Positions 27,291 through 35,055 of a stretch of DNA of 64,000 nt are shown piece by piece. Origin of the DNA: Campylobacter majalis. GTDB lineage: Bacteria; Campylobacterota; Campylobacteria; Campylobacterales; Campylobacteraceae. The DNA lies in NCBI RefSeq assembly GCF_905120465.1, contig NZ_CAJHOF010000001.1, forward strand, positions 141,643-205,642, in the 5' to 3' direction. A program made the position numbers and the translations under genes. Position 1 is the first letter of the stretch; each line of letters opens with the position of its first letter. Below the pieces are notes generated by a model that was not told where the DNA came from, ran no database searches, and saw nothing but the letters and a program-made list of their open reading frames with translations.

Positions 27291-27880
27291 TCAAGCTCTC
27301 CATCACTGTAAGACCACTCATTTAAATTGTCAAAATTTTCCAAAAAACAAACTTCACTAATACCTGAAATTTCATCACTTTTACTAAAACTTAGCTCATA
27401 TTTATCGCCTCTTGATACCATCATGCCAATTGCTATATTAAATGGCTCGTGTAAATAATACTCTTTTTTAACGCCCTCAAAATAGCTTATCACATACGCT
27501 TTTTGAAATTTCAAAGCATTTAAAATAGCATACTCAACACTAGCTCTAGCCGATATTGCTAAAATTTCACTTGTGTTTTTATGCTCTATGCTTAGCATCG
27601 CTGCAACGGCATTTAAAACAGACAAACTAAAACTAGCCGGAGAAACTTCATTTTTTAAGTTGCTTAATAAATCAAAACAGCGATTTATCTCTGCATAGTG
27701 CGAGCTAAACACAACAGGCACATCTATATCAAGACCAGCACTCACGCCATAACTTAGCTTAGCACACTCGCCCAAACGCCTCCTAGCAACTGGTGCTACG
27801 CGGCTGATATCTGGTGTCTTGTCATAATTATGACCTATGCTAATCGCACAAATATGATCTAGATCAAAACAAATACTCAT
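27266..27880 (-). CDS. apeC: Truncated ketosynthase-like chain-length-factor protein (ApeC-like)
   Basis: This 204-residue protein resembles only the N-terminal half of a ketosynthase (Ketoacyl-synt_2 type): PDISRVAPVARRRLGECAKL near the start, VVFSSHYAEINR, and SPASFSLSVLNAVAAMLSI (about residues 80-100). No catalytic Cys or His motifs of a working KS are present. Such proteins pair with ApeO as a KS:CLF-type complex and influence polyene length. It is a normal length for this family, so it is not a broken gene. Confidence 0.8.
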   Translation of the reverse strand: MSICFDLDHICAISIGHNYDKTPDISRVAPVARRRLGECAKLSYGVSAGLDIDVPVVFSSHYAEINRCFDLLSNLKNEVSPASFSLSVLNAVAAMLSIEHKNTSEILAISARASVEYAILNALKFQKAYVISYFEGVKKEYYLHEPFNIAIGMMVSRGDKYELSFSKSDEISGISEVCFLENFDNLNEWSYSDGELEWKWQKRA

Positions 27881-27886
27881 CTTGAT

Positions 27887-28309
27887 TTATTTAGCGATAT
27901 CGCCCTTTAACGCAACACCAACCATGATGTTACCAACAGCACATTCAAACTCTTTTTTGCTATCAAAAGTATTTTTCTTAAAATAGCTCACCAAATTTAC
28001 CACCTTGCGTCCGCTCTCATCTCTTGCTGTCTTTTCAAAAGATATAAGTGCTGATATAAAAGCTCTTTGACAAGCTACAACTTTATCTTTACCAACAGCA
28101 TTTGCCTTTTTGTTTGAGACTAAACCCTTTCGAACAATACTGGCTTTAGCACCGCTTCCAAAATAAAACTTAATATCTTTACTAAGCTTCTCTTTTGCCA
28201 AATCAGAATTTAACGCATCAGCAATCGATAGCTTTAAAAACTCATCTTTTGCATTAGCAACACACACTAAACAACCAAAAATTAAAACAGATAAAATTTT
28301 CACTATCAC
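27887..28309 (-). CDS. Small secreted protein in the APE operon
   Basis: This 140-residue protein has a signal peptide (hydrophobic residues 3-18 ending ANA-K). The mature part includes KDKVVACQRAFISALISFEKTARDESG and VVNLVSYFKKN, then a C-terminal ECAVGNIMVGVALKGDIAK. Similar short proteins are, as I recall, annotated in databases as 'excinuclease ATPase subunit', a name with no support in this sequence (no P-loop). Two Cys in the mature part may form a disulfide. Its role in polyene synthesis or display is unknown. It is 6 bases upstream of apeC-like. Confidence 0.65.
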   Translation of the reverse strand: MIVKILSVLIFGCLVCVANAKDEFLKLSIADALNSDLAKEKLSKDIKFYFGSGAKASIVRKGLVSNKKANAVGKDKVVACQRAFISALISFEKTARDESGRKVVNLVSYFKKNTFDSKKEFECAVGNIMVGVALKGDIAK

Positions 28310-28318
28310 CTCTTTAGC

Positions 28319-28744
28319 TTAAAATTTCAAACTTTGCAAATACTCATGCATATGCGTTAGCCCTTTTTTCTCGGCTATATCTTTTAAAAACTCCAAAGAT
28401 AGTGTAGGTTTTGCACCCAAAGATACTAGATATTTTAATACATCAATCCTATCATAAACGATAGAGTAGTAAATAGCATCATGATGTTTTTTATTGGCAA
28501 AATTTATATTTGCACCTTTATTTATAATCTCTTGTATAGTTTGCATACTAGCTCCAGAATATATAGCATACATCAATGCTGTCATGTTTCTACGAACATA
28601 TCTATTAACGTTATCAGACGTTATTTTTTCATCTATACTTACATGATCATTTGTGCTAATGGCTTTTGTTATCGCCCTACCCTTGCCACCACATCCAGTA
28701 AGCAACAGCATACAAATAGCCGTAATTGTCAAAATTTTCTTCAT
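28319..28744 (-). CDS. Ankyrin-repeat lipoprotein
   Basis: This 141-residue protein has the lipobox LLTGC (Cys at residue 18) and Gly-rich residues after it. The mature part contains two or three ankyrin-type repeats (NMTALMYAIYSGASMQTIQ; KKHHDAIYYSIVYDRIDVLKYLVSLGAKP). It would be membrane-anchored facing the periplasm and act in protein-protein contact. It overlaps the apeR-like gene by 4 bases, so it is firmly part of the operon, yet it is not a standard member of aryl polyene clusters as I know them. Confidence 0.75.
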   Translation of the reverse strand: MKKILTITAICMLLLTGCGGKGRAITKAISTNDHVSIDEKITSDNVNRYVRRNMTALMYAIYSGASMQTIQEIINKGANINFANKKHHDAIYYSIVYDRIDVLKYLVSLGAKPTLSLEFLKDIAEKKGLTHMHEYLQSLKF

Positions 28745-29964
28745 ATATTCTCCTTAAAATTTTTAAATATTAAGCTTGTATTAACTCCGCCAAAAGCAAA
28801 ATTATTACTCATAACATACTCTGTATTAATCGCGGTCTTGCTCATTAAGTAGTTTAGTTTTGCACACTCGCTATCTACTTCATGTAAATTTAGAGTTTCA
28901 AAAAACTCGCCATCTTTCATCATCATGATACTAGCTATCGCTTCTAAGGCCCCACAAGCACCAAGTGTATGACCCAAATGTCCCTTAAGTGAGCTTATAG
29001 CCACACTATCACCAAAAACCGAGTTTGTTGCGATACTTTCAGCTATATCGCCATGCTTTGTAGCTGTAGCATGAGCATTGATATAACCTATCTTATCGCT
29101 TGAGATATTAGCGTCACTTAATGCTTGTATCATCGCCCTACTCATCGTAACTGAGTTTGGACGCGTTATATGAGTGCCATCACACGTCGAACCAAAGCCA
29201 ACAACCTCAGCTATCAACTTCGCACCACGACGTTTTGCACTGCTCTCACTCTCTAATACAACATAAGCACCGCCCTCGCCAAGCACCAAACCATCACGAT
29301 TGGCATCAAATGGGCTTGGCGTTTGTTTTGGGGTATTGTTTTTCGTGCTTGTAGCATAAAGCGTATCAAAAACATACGCCTCACTCACACACAACTCCTC
29401 AGCCCCTCCAGCTATCATCGCATCACACATGCCATATTTTATACTCTCGTATGCGTGGCCTATAGCGTGAGATGCTGAAGTACAAGCACTTGAAGTCGGT
29501 ATAAGACGACCGGTTAAACTATAAAAAATAGCGATATTTGCCGCTGTGGTATGTGGCATCATTTTTATATACGTATTTGCATTTGCGTCACTTTCGCCTT
29601 GTAAAATCAGCTTTGCCATAGCCGCCACCGCATCAGTGCTACCAGTGCTAGAGCCACTAGCCACCCCAAAATGCCCTATCTCATCTAAGCTAAGCCCAGC
29701 ATTAGCAAATGCCATACCAGCCGCTTCAACAGCATATTGGCTTACTCTACCTAGGCTTCTAAGTTGCTTTCTATCCCACTGTTTTGGCGGCAAATATCCA
29801 TCAATTGGTGCGGCTAATTTCGTAGCTAAATCCTTATAGCCATCCCACTCACTCATAACACGAACGGCTGAGCGTTTAGCTTGTAAATTTGCTCTAAATT
29901 CACTCCAATTTTTGCCAAATGCCGATACAAATCCATACCCCGTTATAAAAACTCTATTTAACAT
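28741..29964 (-). CDS. apeR: Beta-ketoacyl-ACP synthase (ApeR-like, FabF type)
   Basis: This complete 407-residue condensing enzyme has the catalytic Cys in SSACTSASHAIGHA (about residue 160), His in NAHATATKHGD and His in SLKGHLGHTLGACG. It extends the polyene chain or starts it by condensing malonyl-ACP. It overlaps the ketoreductase gene by 7 bases. Two full KS genes plus one CLF-like gene match the aryl polyene pattern. Confidence 0.93.
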   Translation of the reverse strand: MLNRVFITGYGFVSAFGKNWSEFRANLQAKRSAVRVMSEWDGYKDLATKLAAPIDGYLPPKQWDRKQLRSLGRVSQYAVEAAGMAFANAGLSLDEIGHFGVASGSSTGSTDAVAAMAKLILQGESDANANTYIKMMPHTTAANIAIFYSLTGRLIPTSSACTSASHAIGHAYESIKYGMCDAMIAGGAEELCVSEAYVFDTLYATSTKNNTPKQTPSPFDANRDGLVLGEGGAYVVLESESSAKRRGAKLIAEVVGFGSTCDGTHITRPNSVTMSRAMIQALSDANISSDKIGYINAHATATKHGDIAESIATNSVFGDSVAISSLKGHLGHTLGACGALEAIASIMMMKDGEFFETLNLHEVDSECAKLNYLMSKTAINTEYVMSNNFAFGGVNTSLIFKNFKENI

Positions 29965-30680
29965 AATCCACCATTTACCCCAATAACCTGCCTTGTAATA
30001 TATCCAGCCTCGTCGCTTAGTAAAAATTTAACCAAAGCCGCCACTTCATCTACACGCCCAGCACGACGAGCCGGTATATTTGTGCGGATAAACTCATCAT
30101 CTATGTCCTTTGTCATATCTGTTTGTATCAAACCGCATGCGATAGAATTTGCCGTGATATTACGACTTGCTAACTCAACCGCCAAGCTCTTTATAGCGGC
30201 ATCAAGTCCAGCTTTTGAAGCAGCATAATTGCTCTGTCCGCGATTGCCAATCACACCACTTACTGAAGTGATAGCAATAACACGTGCTGGCTTTTTGGCT
30301 CTTATCATAGGCATTAAAGCCGGATTTAACACATTATAAAAACTATTTAAATTTACGTCTATTACATCTCGCCACTCGCTATTGCTTAATGCAACAAATG
30401 TATTATCAGCTGTAATTCCTGCATTTAAAACAACACCATAGTAAGCACCGTATTGCTCTATATCGGCTTCTATCGCACTTTTTGCACTTTTTGTATCTGC
30501 TACATCAAATATCAAACTAGAGCTAAAATTTTCTCCAAGCTCTTTTTTTAAGCTCATTAACTCATCAGTATTTTGCCTTGCGTTACAAGCTATTTTATAT
30601 CCTGATTTGGCTAAATGAAGTGCCAAAGCACGTCCTATGCCACGTGTGCAACCAGTTATTAATACTCTTTTTTCACTCAT
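29958..30680 (-). CDS. apeQ: 3-oxoacyl-ACP reductase (ApeQ-like, FabG type)
   Basis: This 240-residue short-chain dehydrogenase has the NAD(P) motif TGCTRGIGRAL (residues 9-19), LNAGITADN, and catalytic Ser/Tyr/Lys in ITSVSGVIGNRGQSNYAASKAG. It reduces the beta-keto group in each elongation cycle. The gene overlaps apeP-like by 8 bases and apeR-like by 7. Confidence 0.93.
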   Translation of the reverse strand: MSEKRVLITGCTRGIGRALALHLAKSGYKIACNARQNTDELMSLKKELGENFSSSLIFDVADTKSAKSAIEADIEQYGAYYGVVLNAGITADNTFVALSNSEWRDVIDVNLNSFYNVLNPALMPMIRAKKPARVIAITSVSGVIGNRGQSNYAASKAGLDAAIKSLAVELASRNITANSIACGLIQTDMTKDIDDEFIRTNIPARRAGRVDEVAALVKFLLSDEAGYITRQVIGVNGGLC

Positions 30681-31098
30681 TTTTTAAACCTTCAAACATC
30701 TCTTTGCTAGGACTTAAAACGCTTAAACTAGCACTTGCAACAAGCTCATCTTTAACTCTCATACTGCTTTGCCATACACCAAATCCATTATCATCTTGCA
30801 TTGAAACCTTAGAGCTTACAACCACTTCATCGCCAATACCAAGCTCGTGCTTGAAAATTTCAAACTCTCTAATGCTTATTAAAAAACCAAGACTAAAATC
30901 ATCACTTGAGTTTAACCCCTTAAATGCTCCCAAGCTCTGTGCCATCATCTCAATGCCTTTATAAGTATAAAATTTATCATTTTCCAAAAAAGCATTATCG
31001 TCTTTTATGACACTTCTTACTTTTATGCTATCGCTACTATACTCTAAAATTTCATCTATTAAGACCATTTTTCCGCTATGGGGTAGTTTAACTAACAT
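30673..31098 (-). CDS. apeP: Hotdog-fold dehydratase (ApeP-like)
   Basis: This 141-residue protein has the ApeP-type signatures LPHSGKMVLIDEI (N-terminal His and GxMxLID) and YKGIEMMAQSLGAF (catalytic Glu region, about residue 50). It would dehydrate the 3-hydroxyacyl-ACP to give the conjugated double bonds. With the dehydratase domain fused to the ligase (24081-25562), the operon encodes two dehydratases, as in characterised aryl polyene systems where ApeI and ApeP form a heterodimer. Confidence 0.85.
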   Translation of the reverse strand: MLVKLPHSGKMVLIDEILEYSSDSIKVRSVIKDDNAFLENDKFYTYKGIEMMAQSLGAFKGLNSSDDFSLGFLISIREFEIFKHELGIGDEVVVSSKVSMQDDNGFGVWQSSMRVKDELVASASLSVLSPSKEMFEGLKNE

Positions 31099-32227
31099 CT
31101 GTTTTTCCTATTATCATACCTGCATTATCGCCGCCAAAGGCAAAACTTAAGTTTAGGCAATTATTTACCTTTAAATTTTGAGTAGTTTTTGCTAAGTTGA
31201 TACGCTCTATCTCGTCATCATAGTTATCTAAAATTTGCATACAAACCGTATCATTTAACATACTCATCACACACACTCCAGCCTCTATCGCCCCAGCCGC
31301 ACCAAGCGTATGTCCGATGTTTGCTTTTATGCCACTTGCTAAGACGTTTGGTAAAGTTTTAGCTATTGCTGTTGCTTCCATTTTATCATTTGCAACGGTT
31401 GCAGTTGCGTGTAAATTTATATACTCAACACTATCTAAGCCAGATTGCTTTAAAAGCTCATTTATAAGCTTGATTTGCTGTGTGGCTTGTGGATTTGGTT
31501 GAGTTATATGATATGCATCGCAATTTGAAGAGATAGATTTTAACTTAATACCAAATAAATCATCGCGACTTAACACAAATACACCAGCACCCTCTGCAAT
31601 ATTTATGCCATCTCTTGTCTTATCAAAAGGCTTTGATGGACTATTTGATAAAACCGATAGCGAGTTAAAGCCGTGAAGCGTGAGTGAGTTTAAGCTATCA
31701 ACTCCACCACAAACTACCGCATCGCATACGCCAAGCTCTATGAAATTCTTAGCGATACTAAAAGCCTTTATGCCTGAAGTACATGCCGTAGATACACCCA
31801 AAGCCACGTTTTCAAGTCCTAAAAACTCACGTGTAAAATTTGCAGGATTTACGTGTGCATTTCTTGATAGTAAAAACTCATCTTTATTAAAATCATCTGC
31901 TAAAAACGCCCTGTAATTTTCTTCAACACCCGTTGTAGTAGTCCCAATCACCACACCAACACGTTTTTTGCCATATTTTTTAATAGCCCAATTTATCTCA
32001 TCGCTAAGATTTATCAACGCAGTTAGTAAAATTTGATTTGTTCTGCTTTTATACTCTTTTTTTGTATCATTTTTAAAATCACAAAGCTCAAAATCAATAG
32101 CACCAACTAGCATACAAACGCCTAAAAACTCACGCTGCACCAAAGCCCTTTTGCCACATTTTAACGCATCAAATAAAGTCTTTTCATCACCAAAAGGACA
32201 AACGATACTGGGTCTAGATAGATACAT
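31088..32227 (-). CDS. apeO: Beta-ketoacyl-ACP synthase (ApeO-like)
   Basis: This 379-residue condensing enzyme keeps all catalytic residues: Cys in GVSTACTSGIKAF (about residue 148), His in NLHATATVAND and His in KANIGHTLGAAG. It is a little shorter and more diverged than the ApeR-like enzyme. By order (lipoprotein-KS-DH-KR-KS) it corresponds to ApeO, which pairs with the ApeC chain-length factor in characterised systems. It overlaps both neighbours by 11-14 bases. Confidence 0.9.
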   Translation of the reverse strand: MYLSRPSIVCPFGDEKTLFDALKCGKRALVQREFLGVCMLVGAIDFELCDFKNDTKKEYKSRTNQILLTALINLSDEINWAIKKYGKKRVGVVIGTTTTGVEENYRAFLADDFNKDEFLLSRNAHVNPANFTREFLGLENVALGVSTACTSGIKAFSIAKNFIELGVCDAVVCGGVDSLNSLTLHGFNSLSVLSNSPSKPFDKTRDGINIAEGAGVFVLSRDDLFGIKLKSISSNCDAYHITQPNPQATQQIKLINELLKQSGLDSVEYINLHATATVANDKMEATAIAKTLPNVLASGIKANIGHTLGAAGAIEAGVCVMSMLNDTVCMQILDNYDDEIERINLAKTTQNLKVNNCLNLSFAFGGDNAGMIIGKTDVS

Positions 32228-32570
32228 TTTTTACCTTAAAATTTTCTATCATCGTCTCAACGAAATTTTCATCTTTTTCAATAACACTTAAAATTTCAAC
32301 AAAAAGCTTATCAAATCTGGCACTAGGATACAAAAACTTCATGCTTGTAAATTTGCCGTTTTTTAGTGTTTTATCAACAATAGGCACACCAAGCATGTCA
32401 AATACAACGAACCTAAAAATACTATCTTTTGCATCTACAACAAGCATATATTTATCATTATTTTGTTGCAAAACAAACTCTTTTTGCTGCATGTTTGTAA
32501 AATTTGGCATTTGATATTTGCTAACACAACCAGTAAAAATTAAAAGCATGAAAAAATATAAAAATCTCAA
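32214..32570 (-). CDS. apeN: Lipoprotein (ApeN-like, DUF3261-type)
   Basis: This 118-residue protein has a short signal with lipobox IFTGC (Cys at residue 15). The mature part (LQQNNDKYMLVVDAKDSIFRFVVFDMLGVPIVDK) fits the small outer-membrane lipoprotein placed just before ApeO in other clusters. The start used is TTG at 32570 with AGGA about ten bases upstream; the next ATG would leave too short a signal. It overlaps the KS gene by 14 bases. Confidence 0.72.
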   Translation of the reverse strand: MRFLYFFMLLIFTGCVSKYQMPNFTNMQQKEFVLQQNNDKYMLVVDAKDSIFRFVVFDMLGVPIVDKTLKNGKFTSMKFLYPSARFDKLFVEILSVIEKDENFVETMIENFKVKNVSI

Positions 32571-32615
32571 CTAAAAATCATCCTAATTTGTAATAAATTT
32601 TAATAGATCTTATCG

Positions 32616-33098
32616 CTATTTTGATGTAATCAAAGTTATTAAAAATCTATCTGTTGATATATGAAATAGATTCATTTTAGTTAAAATTTCATTAAAATAC
32701 ACTGATTTTAGATAACTAAAATCTAAATTTTTATATTTTATAAAAGCTTCTTTTGTAGTAAAAATTTCATAAAATTTTAGCATCTTATTATCACTTTGAT
32801 TAACTAAACGTATCTCGTCATCACTAAAACAAAAGCTCATAATCGCATCAAAATCTCTATATTTTAACTCTTCTATATCTATACCAACTTTTTGTTTGGA
32901 TTTTGCGATAACTGCTATATTTTTTGTGTGTGCGATGCAAATATTGTCTTTTAATTTATATTTCCACTTTAGCGAACGAGAGAGTTTAAAACCGCTATGA
33001 TTTGATAAATTTTTATATTTTCTTAAACGCCTTTTGTCTTTTTTATATAGTTTATAGGCAAAAATTTCATCAGCTATAAAAACATCAATTCTTTTCAT
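32616..33098 (-). CDS. 4'-phosphopantetheinyl transferase (Sfp type, short)
   Basis: This enzyme of about 160 residues converts apo-ACP to holo-ACP using coenzyme A. The motifs VGIDIEELKYRD (Mg-binding Asp and Glu) and FTTKEAFIKYKN (WxxKEAxxK-type) are present. I choose the ATG at 33098 (MKRIDVF) with GGGAT upstream; the frame is open to 33140 but would then overlap the preceding gene. It is probably dedicated to the two ACPs of this operon, separate from the cell's AcpS. Confidence 0.85.
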   Translation of the reverse strand: MKRIDVFIADEIFAYKLYKKDKRRLRKYKNLSNHSGFKLSRSLKWKYKLKDNICIAHTKNIAVIAKSKQKVGIDIEELKYRDFDAIMSFCFSDDEIRLVNQSDNKMLKFYEIFTTKEAFIKYKNLDFSYLKSVYFNEILTKMNLFHISTDRFLITLITSK

Positions 33099-33124
33099 TT
33101 TAAATCCCACGTTTATGATATTGC

Positions 33125-33562
33125 TTATAATAATCCACAAGCTACTGACTTATTTTTATTATATATAATCATTTCTTGGCGTCTATTATGCCTTGTGTTA
33201 TAAATCTCAAACTCTAACTTAACCGTTGTATGCAAAGACGCCTTAAAAACATTATCAAAACAAAGCATTTTTTTAATATCTCTTTTTGTTGTATCAATAA
33301 AAGAGTTAAGTTGTTTGTAGTTTTCAATACTAATATTTTTTGGCATTTTTATAATCAAACGAAAAATATCCTTATCATAAGAATAATTATAAGAAAAACC
33401 TTTAGCAAAATACTCATTTACAACATTGCTATCACGCACATACTCATAAAGATATTTAGCAGTTTGGTTTGAGCCTACTTGTAAAAAATATTTCTTAAAA
33501 TCATCAAATCCAAAAGCAAACAAAGAATAAATAAATAAAATCAACAATACAATTTTTTTCAA
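33125..33562 (-). CDS. Secreted protein of unknown function, first gene of the APE operon
   Basis: This 145-residue protein has an N-terminal signal (IVLLILFIYSLFAFG). The mature part has no motif I recognise; it is Lys/Tyr/Phe-rich with Cys residues (KKMLCFDNV; VACGLL at the end). The start ATG follows AAGGGATTTTTTATT. It lies 27 bases upstream of the phosphopantetheinyl transferase and is the promoter-proximal gene, so it is presumably coexpressed with the whole biosynthetic operon. Confidence 0.6.
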   Translation of the reverse strand: MKKIVLLILFIYSLFAFGFDDFKKYFLQVGSNQTAKYLYEYVRDSNVVNEYFAKGFSYNYSYDKDIFRLIIKMPKNISIENYKQLNSFIDTTKRDIKKMLCFDNVFKASLHTTVKLEFEIYNTRHNRRQEMIIYNKNKSVACGLL

Positions 33563-33642
33563 TAAAAAATCCCTTATAAATTTAAATATAATTTTAATTT
33601 TTACTTATTTGGCATAAAAATGCAATAAAATATTGTTTAAAT

Positions 33643-33659
33643 TTGTATTTTGAATACAA
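33643..33659. promoter_or_regulatory. Palindrome upstream of the APE operon (possible operator)
   Basis: The perfect inverted repeat TTGTATT-TTG-AATACAA lies 81-97 bases upstream of the first start codon of the operon, in AT-rich DNA where its promoter must be. It may bind a dimeric regulator. No regulator gene is located inside the operon. Confidence 0.4.
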
Positions 33660-33679
33660 GCAGCATAAAAAATGTTGCA

Positions 33680-33707
33680 AAACTCCATCCATACGACGGT
33701 AGAGTTT
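33680..33707 (-). terminator. Possible terminator of the tRNA gene
   Basis: The inverted repeat AAACTC/GAGTTT with a 16-base loop lies about 60 bases downstream of the tRNA on the - strand. It is followed by a T-rich run (ACATTTTTTATG) in that direction. The stem is short, so confidence is modest. Confidence 0.4.
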
Positions 33708-33768
33708 ATTTAGTGTTATAAAATGTCTATTGAGTTAATATAAAAGTTAATAAATTTTATAAAGTGAG

Positions 33769-33845
33769 TGGTGGGTTCACCAGGACTCGAACCTGGGACC
33801 ATCCGGTTATGAGCCGGATGCTCTAACCAACTGAGCTATGAACCC
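33769..33845 (-). tRNA. tRNA with CAU anticodon (Met elongator or Ile2)
   Basis: A complete 77-base cloverleaf can be folded: acceptor GGGTTCA/TGAACCC, D arm AGCTCAGTTGGTTAGAGC, anticodon stem ATCCGG/CCGGAT with loop CTCATAA (anticodon CAU), T arm CCAGG-TTCGAGT-CCTGG, and an encoded CCA end. CAU is shared by initiator, elongator Met and lysidine-modified Ile2; the acceptor starts with a paired G1-C72, so it is not an initiator. The GGCTCATAACC context resembles Ile2 genes, but Met elongator cannot be excluded. Confidence 0.93.
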
Positions 33846-33899
33846 ACTTGAATTGAAGTTGAGATTATACAAAAACTAAGCTTATTAAAAGCTAAAATT

Positions 33900-34076
33900 T
33901 TATTTTATTTTGTATGTTTTGTTAATATCTCTTAAAATTGTAAAATTTGCATCCATTTTTTGGCTAAAACTTCCGTAATTATAAGATTTGCCACCGTGCA
34001 TATCTATCTTTTGTTTTTCGGTGTTATTTGAAAATAATGCTACTAAAAATGCTAAAATGACAAATAAAACTCTCAT
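33900..34076 (-). CDS. Small secreted or membrane-anchored protein, 58 residues
   Basis: An ATG at 34076, preceded by AAAGGC, opens a 58-codon frame with an N-terminal hydrophobic segment (VLFVILAFLVALF) followed by a hydrophilic tail (KIDMHGGKSYNYGSF). The frame is open to 34112 but the upstream part is the ppa terminator. I do not recognise it. It lies downstream of ppa and its terminator on the same strand and may be read by leaky termination. Confidence 0.5.
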   Translation of the reverse strand: MRVLFVILAFLVALFSNNTEKQKIDMHGGKSYNYGSFSQKMDANFTILRDINKTYKIK

Positions 34077-34087
34077 GCCTTTGCTTG

Positions 34088-34117
34088 TAAAATTTTGGGG
34101 AGATGCCCCCAAAATTT
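34088..34117. terminator. Terminator after ppa
   Basis: The stem AAAATTTTGGGG/CCCCAAAATTTT with a short loop lies immediately after the ppa stop codon. The A/T flanks make it a plausible intrinsic terminator in either direction. Confidence 0.85.
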
Positions 34118-34636
34118 TTATTTATAGTTTTTTATCGCTTCGTCTAAAATCTTTTGTGCTTCTTTTGCGTCGGCAAAGTCTTTTACTTTTACCCATTTGC
34201 CAGGCTCTAGCATTTTGTAAGTTTCAAAGAAATTTTTAATGCGATCAAGTGTGATTTTTGGCAGATCATCAAGCGATTTGATGTTATCATATCTTGGATC
34301 TATCTTGCTTACCGGCACTGCTAGCAGCTTCTCATCCATTCCGCTCTCATCCTCCATCACCAAAACGCCTATCAAACGACAAGGTATGACTGAGCCAGCT
34401 TGAAGCGGGTACTCATTTAGCACCAAAACATCCGCCGGATCGCCGTCGGCTGCTAGAGTATTTGGTACGAAGCCGTAATTTGCTGGGTAAAACATCGCTG
34501 AATACATCACACGATCAACCACTACCGCACCACTATCTTTATCAATCTCATACTTGATGTTTGAGCCGTAAGGTATCTCGATGACGGCGTTGATTTTATC
34601 GGGGTTTGAACCTACTTTGATTTTTGAAATATCCAT
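34118..34636 (-). CDS. ppa: Inorganic pyrophosphatase (family I)
   Basis: This 172-residue soluble enzyme hydrolyses pyrophosphate to drive biosynthetic reactions. The motifs [28 protein letters not shown] and [10 protein letters not shown] (metal-binding Asp residues) are intact. The ATG follows AAAAGGAAAAAG. Gene order with adk and aspS upstream matches C. jejuni, apart from the OB-fold gene between ppa and adk. Confidence 0.96.
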   Translation of the reverse strand: MDISKIKVGSNPDKINAVIEIPYGSNIKYEIDKDSGAVVVDRVMYSAMFYPANYGFVPNTLAADGDPADVLVLNEYPLQAGSVIPCRLIGVLVMEDESGMDEKLLAVPVSKIDPRYDNIKSLDDLPKITLDRIKNFFETYKMLEPGKWVKVKDFADAKEAQKILDEAIKNYK

Positions 34637-34656
34637 TCTTTTTCCTTTTATTAAAT

Positions 34657-35010
34657 TTATCTTAAAACCTTAAGACTTTTTACATCAACCGAAGTTTTAA
34701 AAAAGTCCTTATCTATCTTGCCAACGATTTGCAAATGTGTATTTTCATCAACCACTACACCATGCCATTTATCATCGTCTATTTCAATCTCTATCGTGTC
34801 ATTATTTTCATCAATAAAGATATAATGTTCGGATTTTATTTGTGATTTTATTTTTCCACGCAACATAACACGTGCATCATCTTTTAAGTCAAGTGCCTCC
34901 TTTACGCTTATTAATTTTAAATCAGCCATACTTTTAGCACTTACAAAACCTTCATTTGCAAACACAAATATAACAAAAACCATAAAAGACAAACACCATC
35001 TCAACATCAA
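34657..35010 (-). CDS. YgiW/YdeI-family OB-fold periplasmic protein
   Basis: This 117-residue protein has a signal peptide ([18 protein letters not shown]). The mature part, with [19 protein letters not shown] and [22 protein letters not shown], fits the bacterial OB-fold (BOF/NirD-like) family; E. coli YgiW/YdeI members are linked to stress tolerance. Whether it binds a ligand here is unknown. Adjacent in-frame ATG codons start the gene. It sits between ppa and adk. Confidence 0.75.
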   Translation of the reverse strand: MMLRWCLSFMVFVIFVFANEGFVSAKSMADLKLISVKEALDLKDDARVMLRGKIKSQIKSEHYIFIDENNDTIEIEIDDDKWHGVVVDENTHLQIVGKIDKDFFKTSVDVKSLKVLR

Positions 35011-35055
35011 AAATCCTTAAATTTCAAATAAATCTACAAACACGATTTACAAAAA

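Larger units (their letters stand above)
19495..33562 (-). other. Aryl-polyene-type biosynthesis and export operon
   Basis: About nineteen genes run in one direction with overlaps or very short gaps and encode a type II fatty-acid/polyketide-like system. From the promoter end: secreted protein, phosphopantetheinyl transferase, lipoprotein (apeN-like), KS (apeO), dehydratase (apeP), ketoreductase (apeQ), KS (apeR), ankyrin lipoprotein, small secreted protein, truncated KS (apeC), acyltransferase (apeD), two ACPs (apeE, apeF), membrane protein (apeG), AMP-ligase fused to dehydratase (apeH+apeI), glycosyltransferase and LpxL-like acyltransferase (apeJ functions), thioesterase (apeK), LolA-like (apeL), MMPL exporter (apeM). 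Gene letters follow the aryl polyene clusters of E. coli and Xenorhabdus. Compared with that order, the N-R block lies in front of the C-M block. Confidence 0.85.

Noticed and set aside
27266..27880. ApeC-like gene as a broken ketosynthase pseudogene
   Set aside because: Short KS-like proteins without the catalytic triad are the normal form of this chain-length-factor family in aryl polyene clusters.
19495..33562. Dialkylresorcinol or flexirubin cluster
   Set aside because: No DarA/DarB-type condensing enzymes or tyrosine ammonia lyase are found in the operon.
33769..33845. Initiator tRNA-Met
   Set aside because: The acceptor stem has a normal G1-C72 pair, and the anticodon stem lacks the three G-C pairs of initiators.
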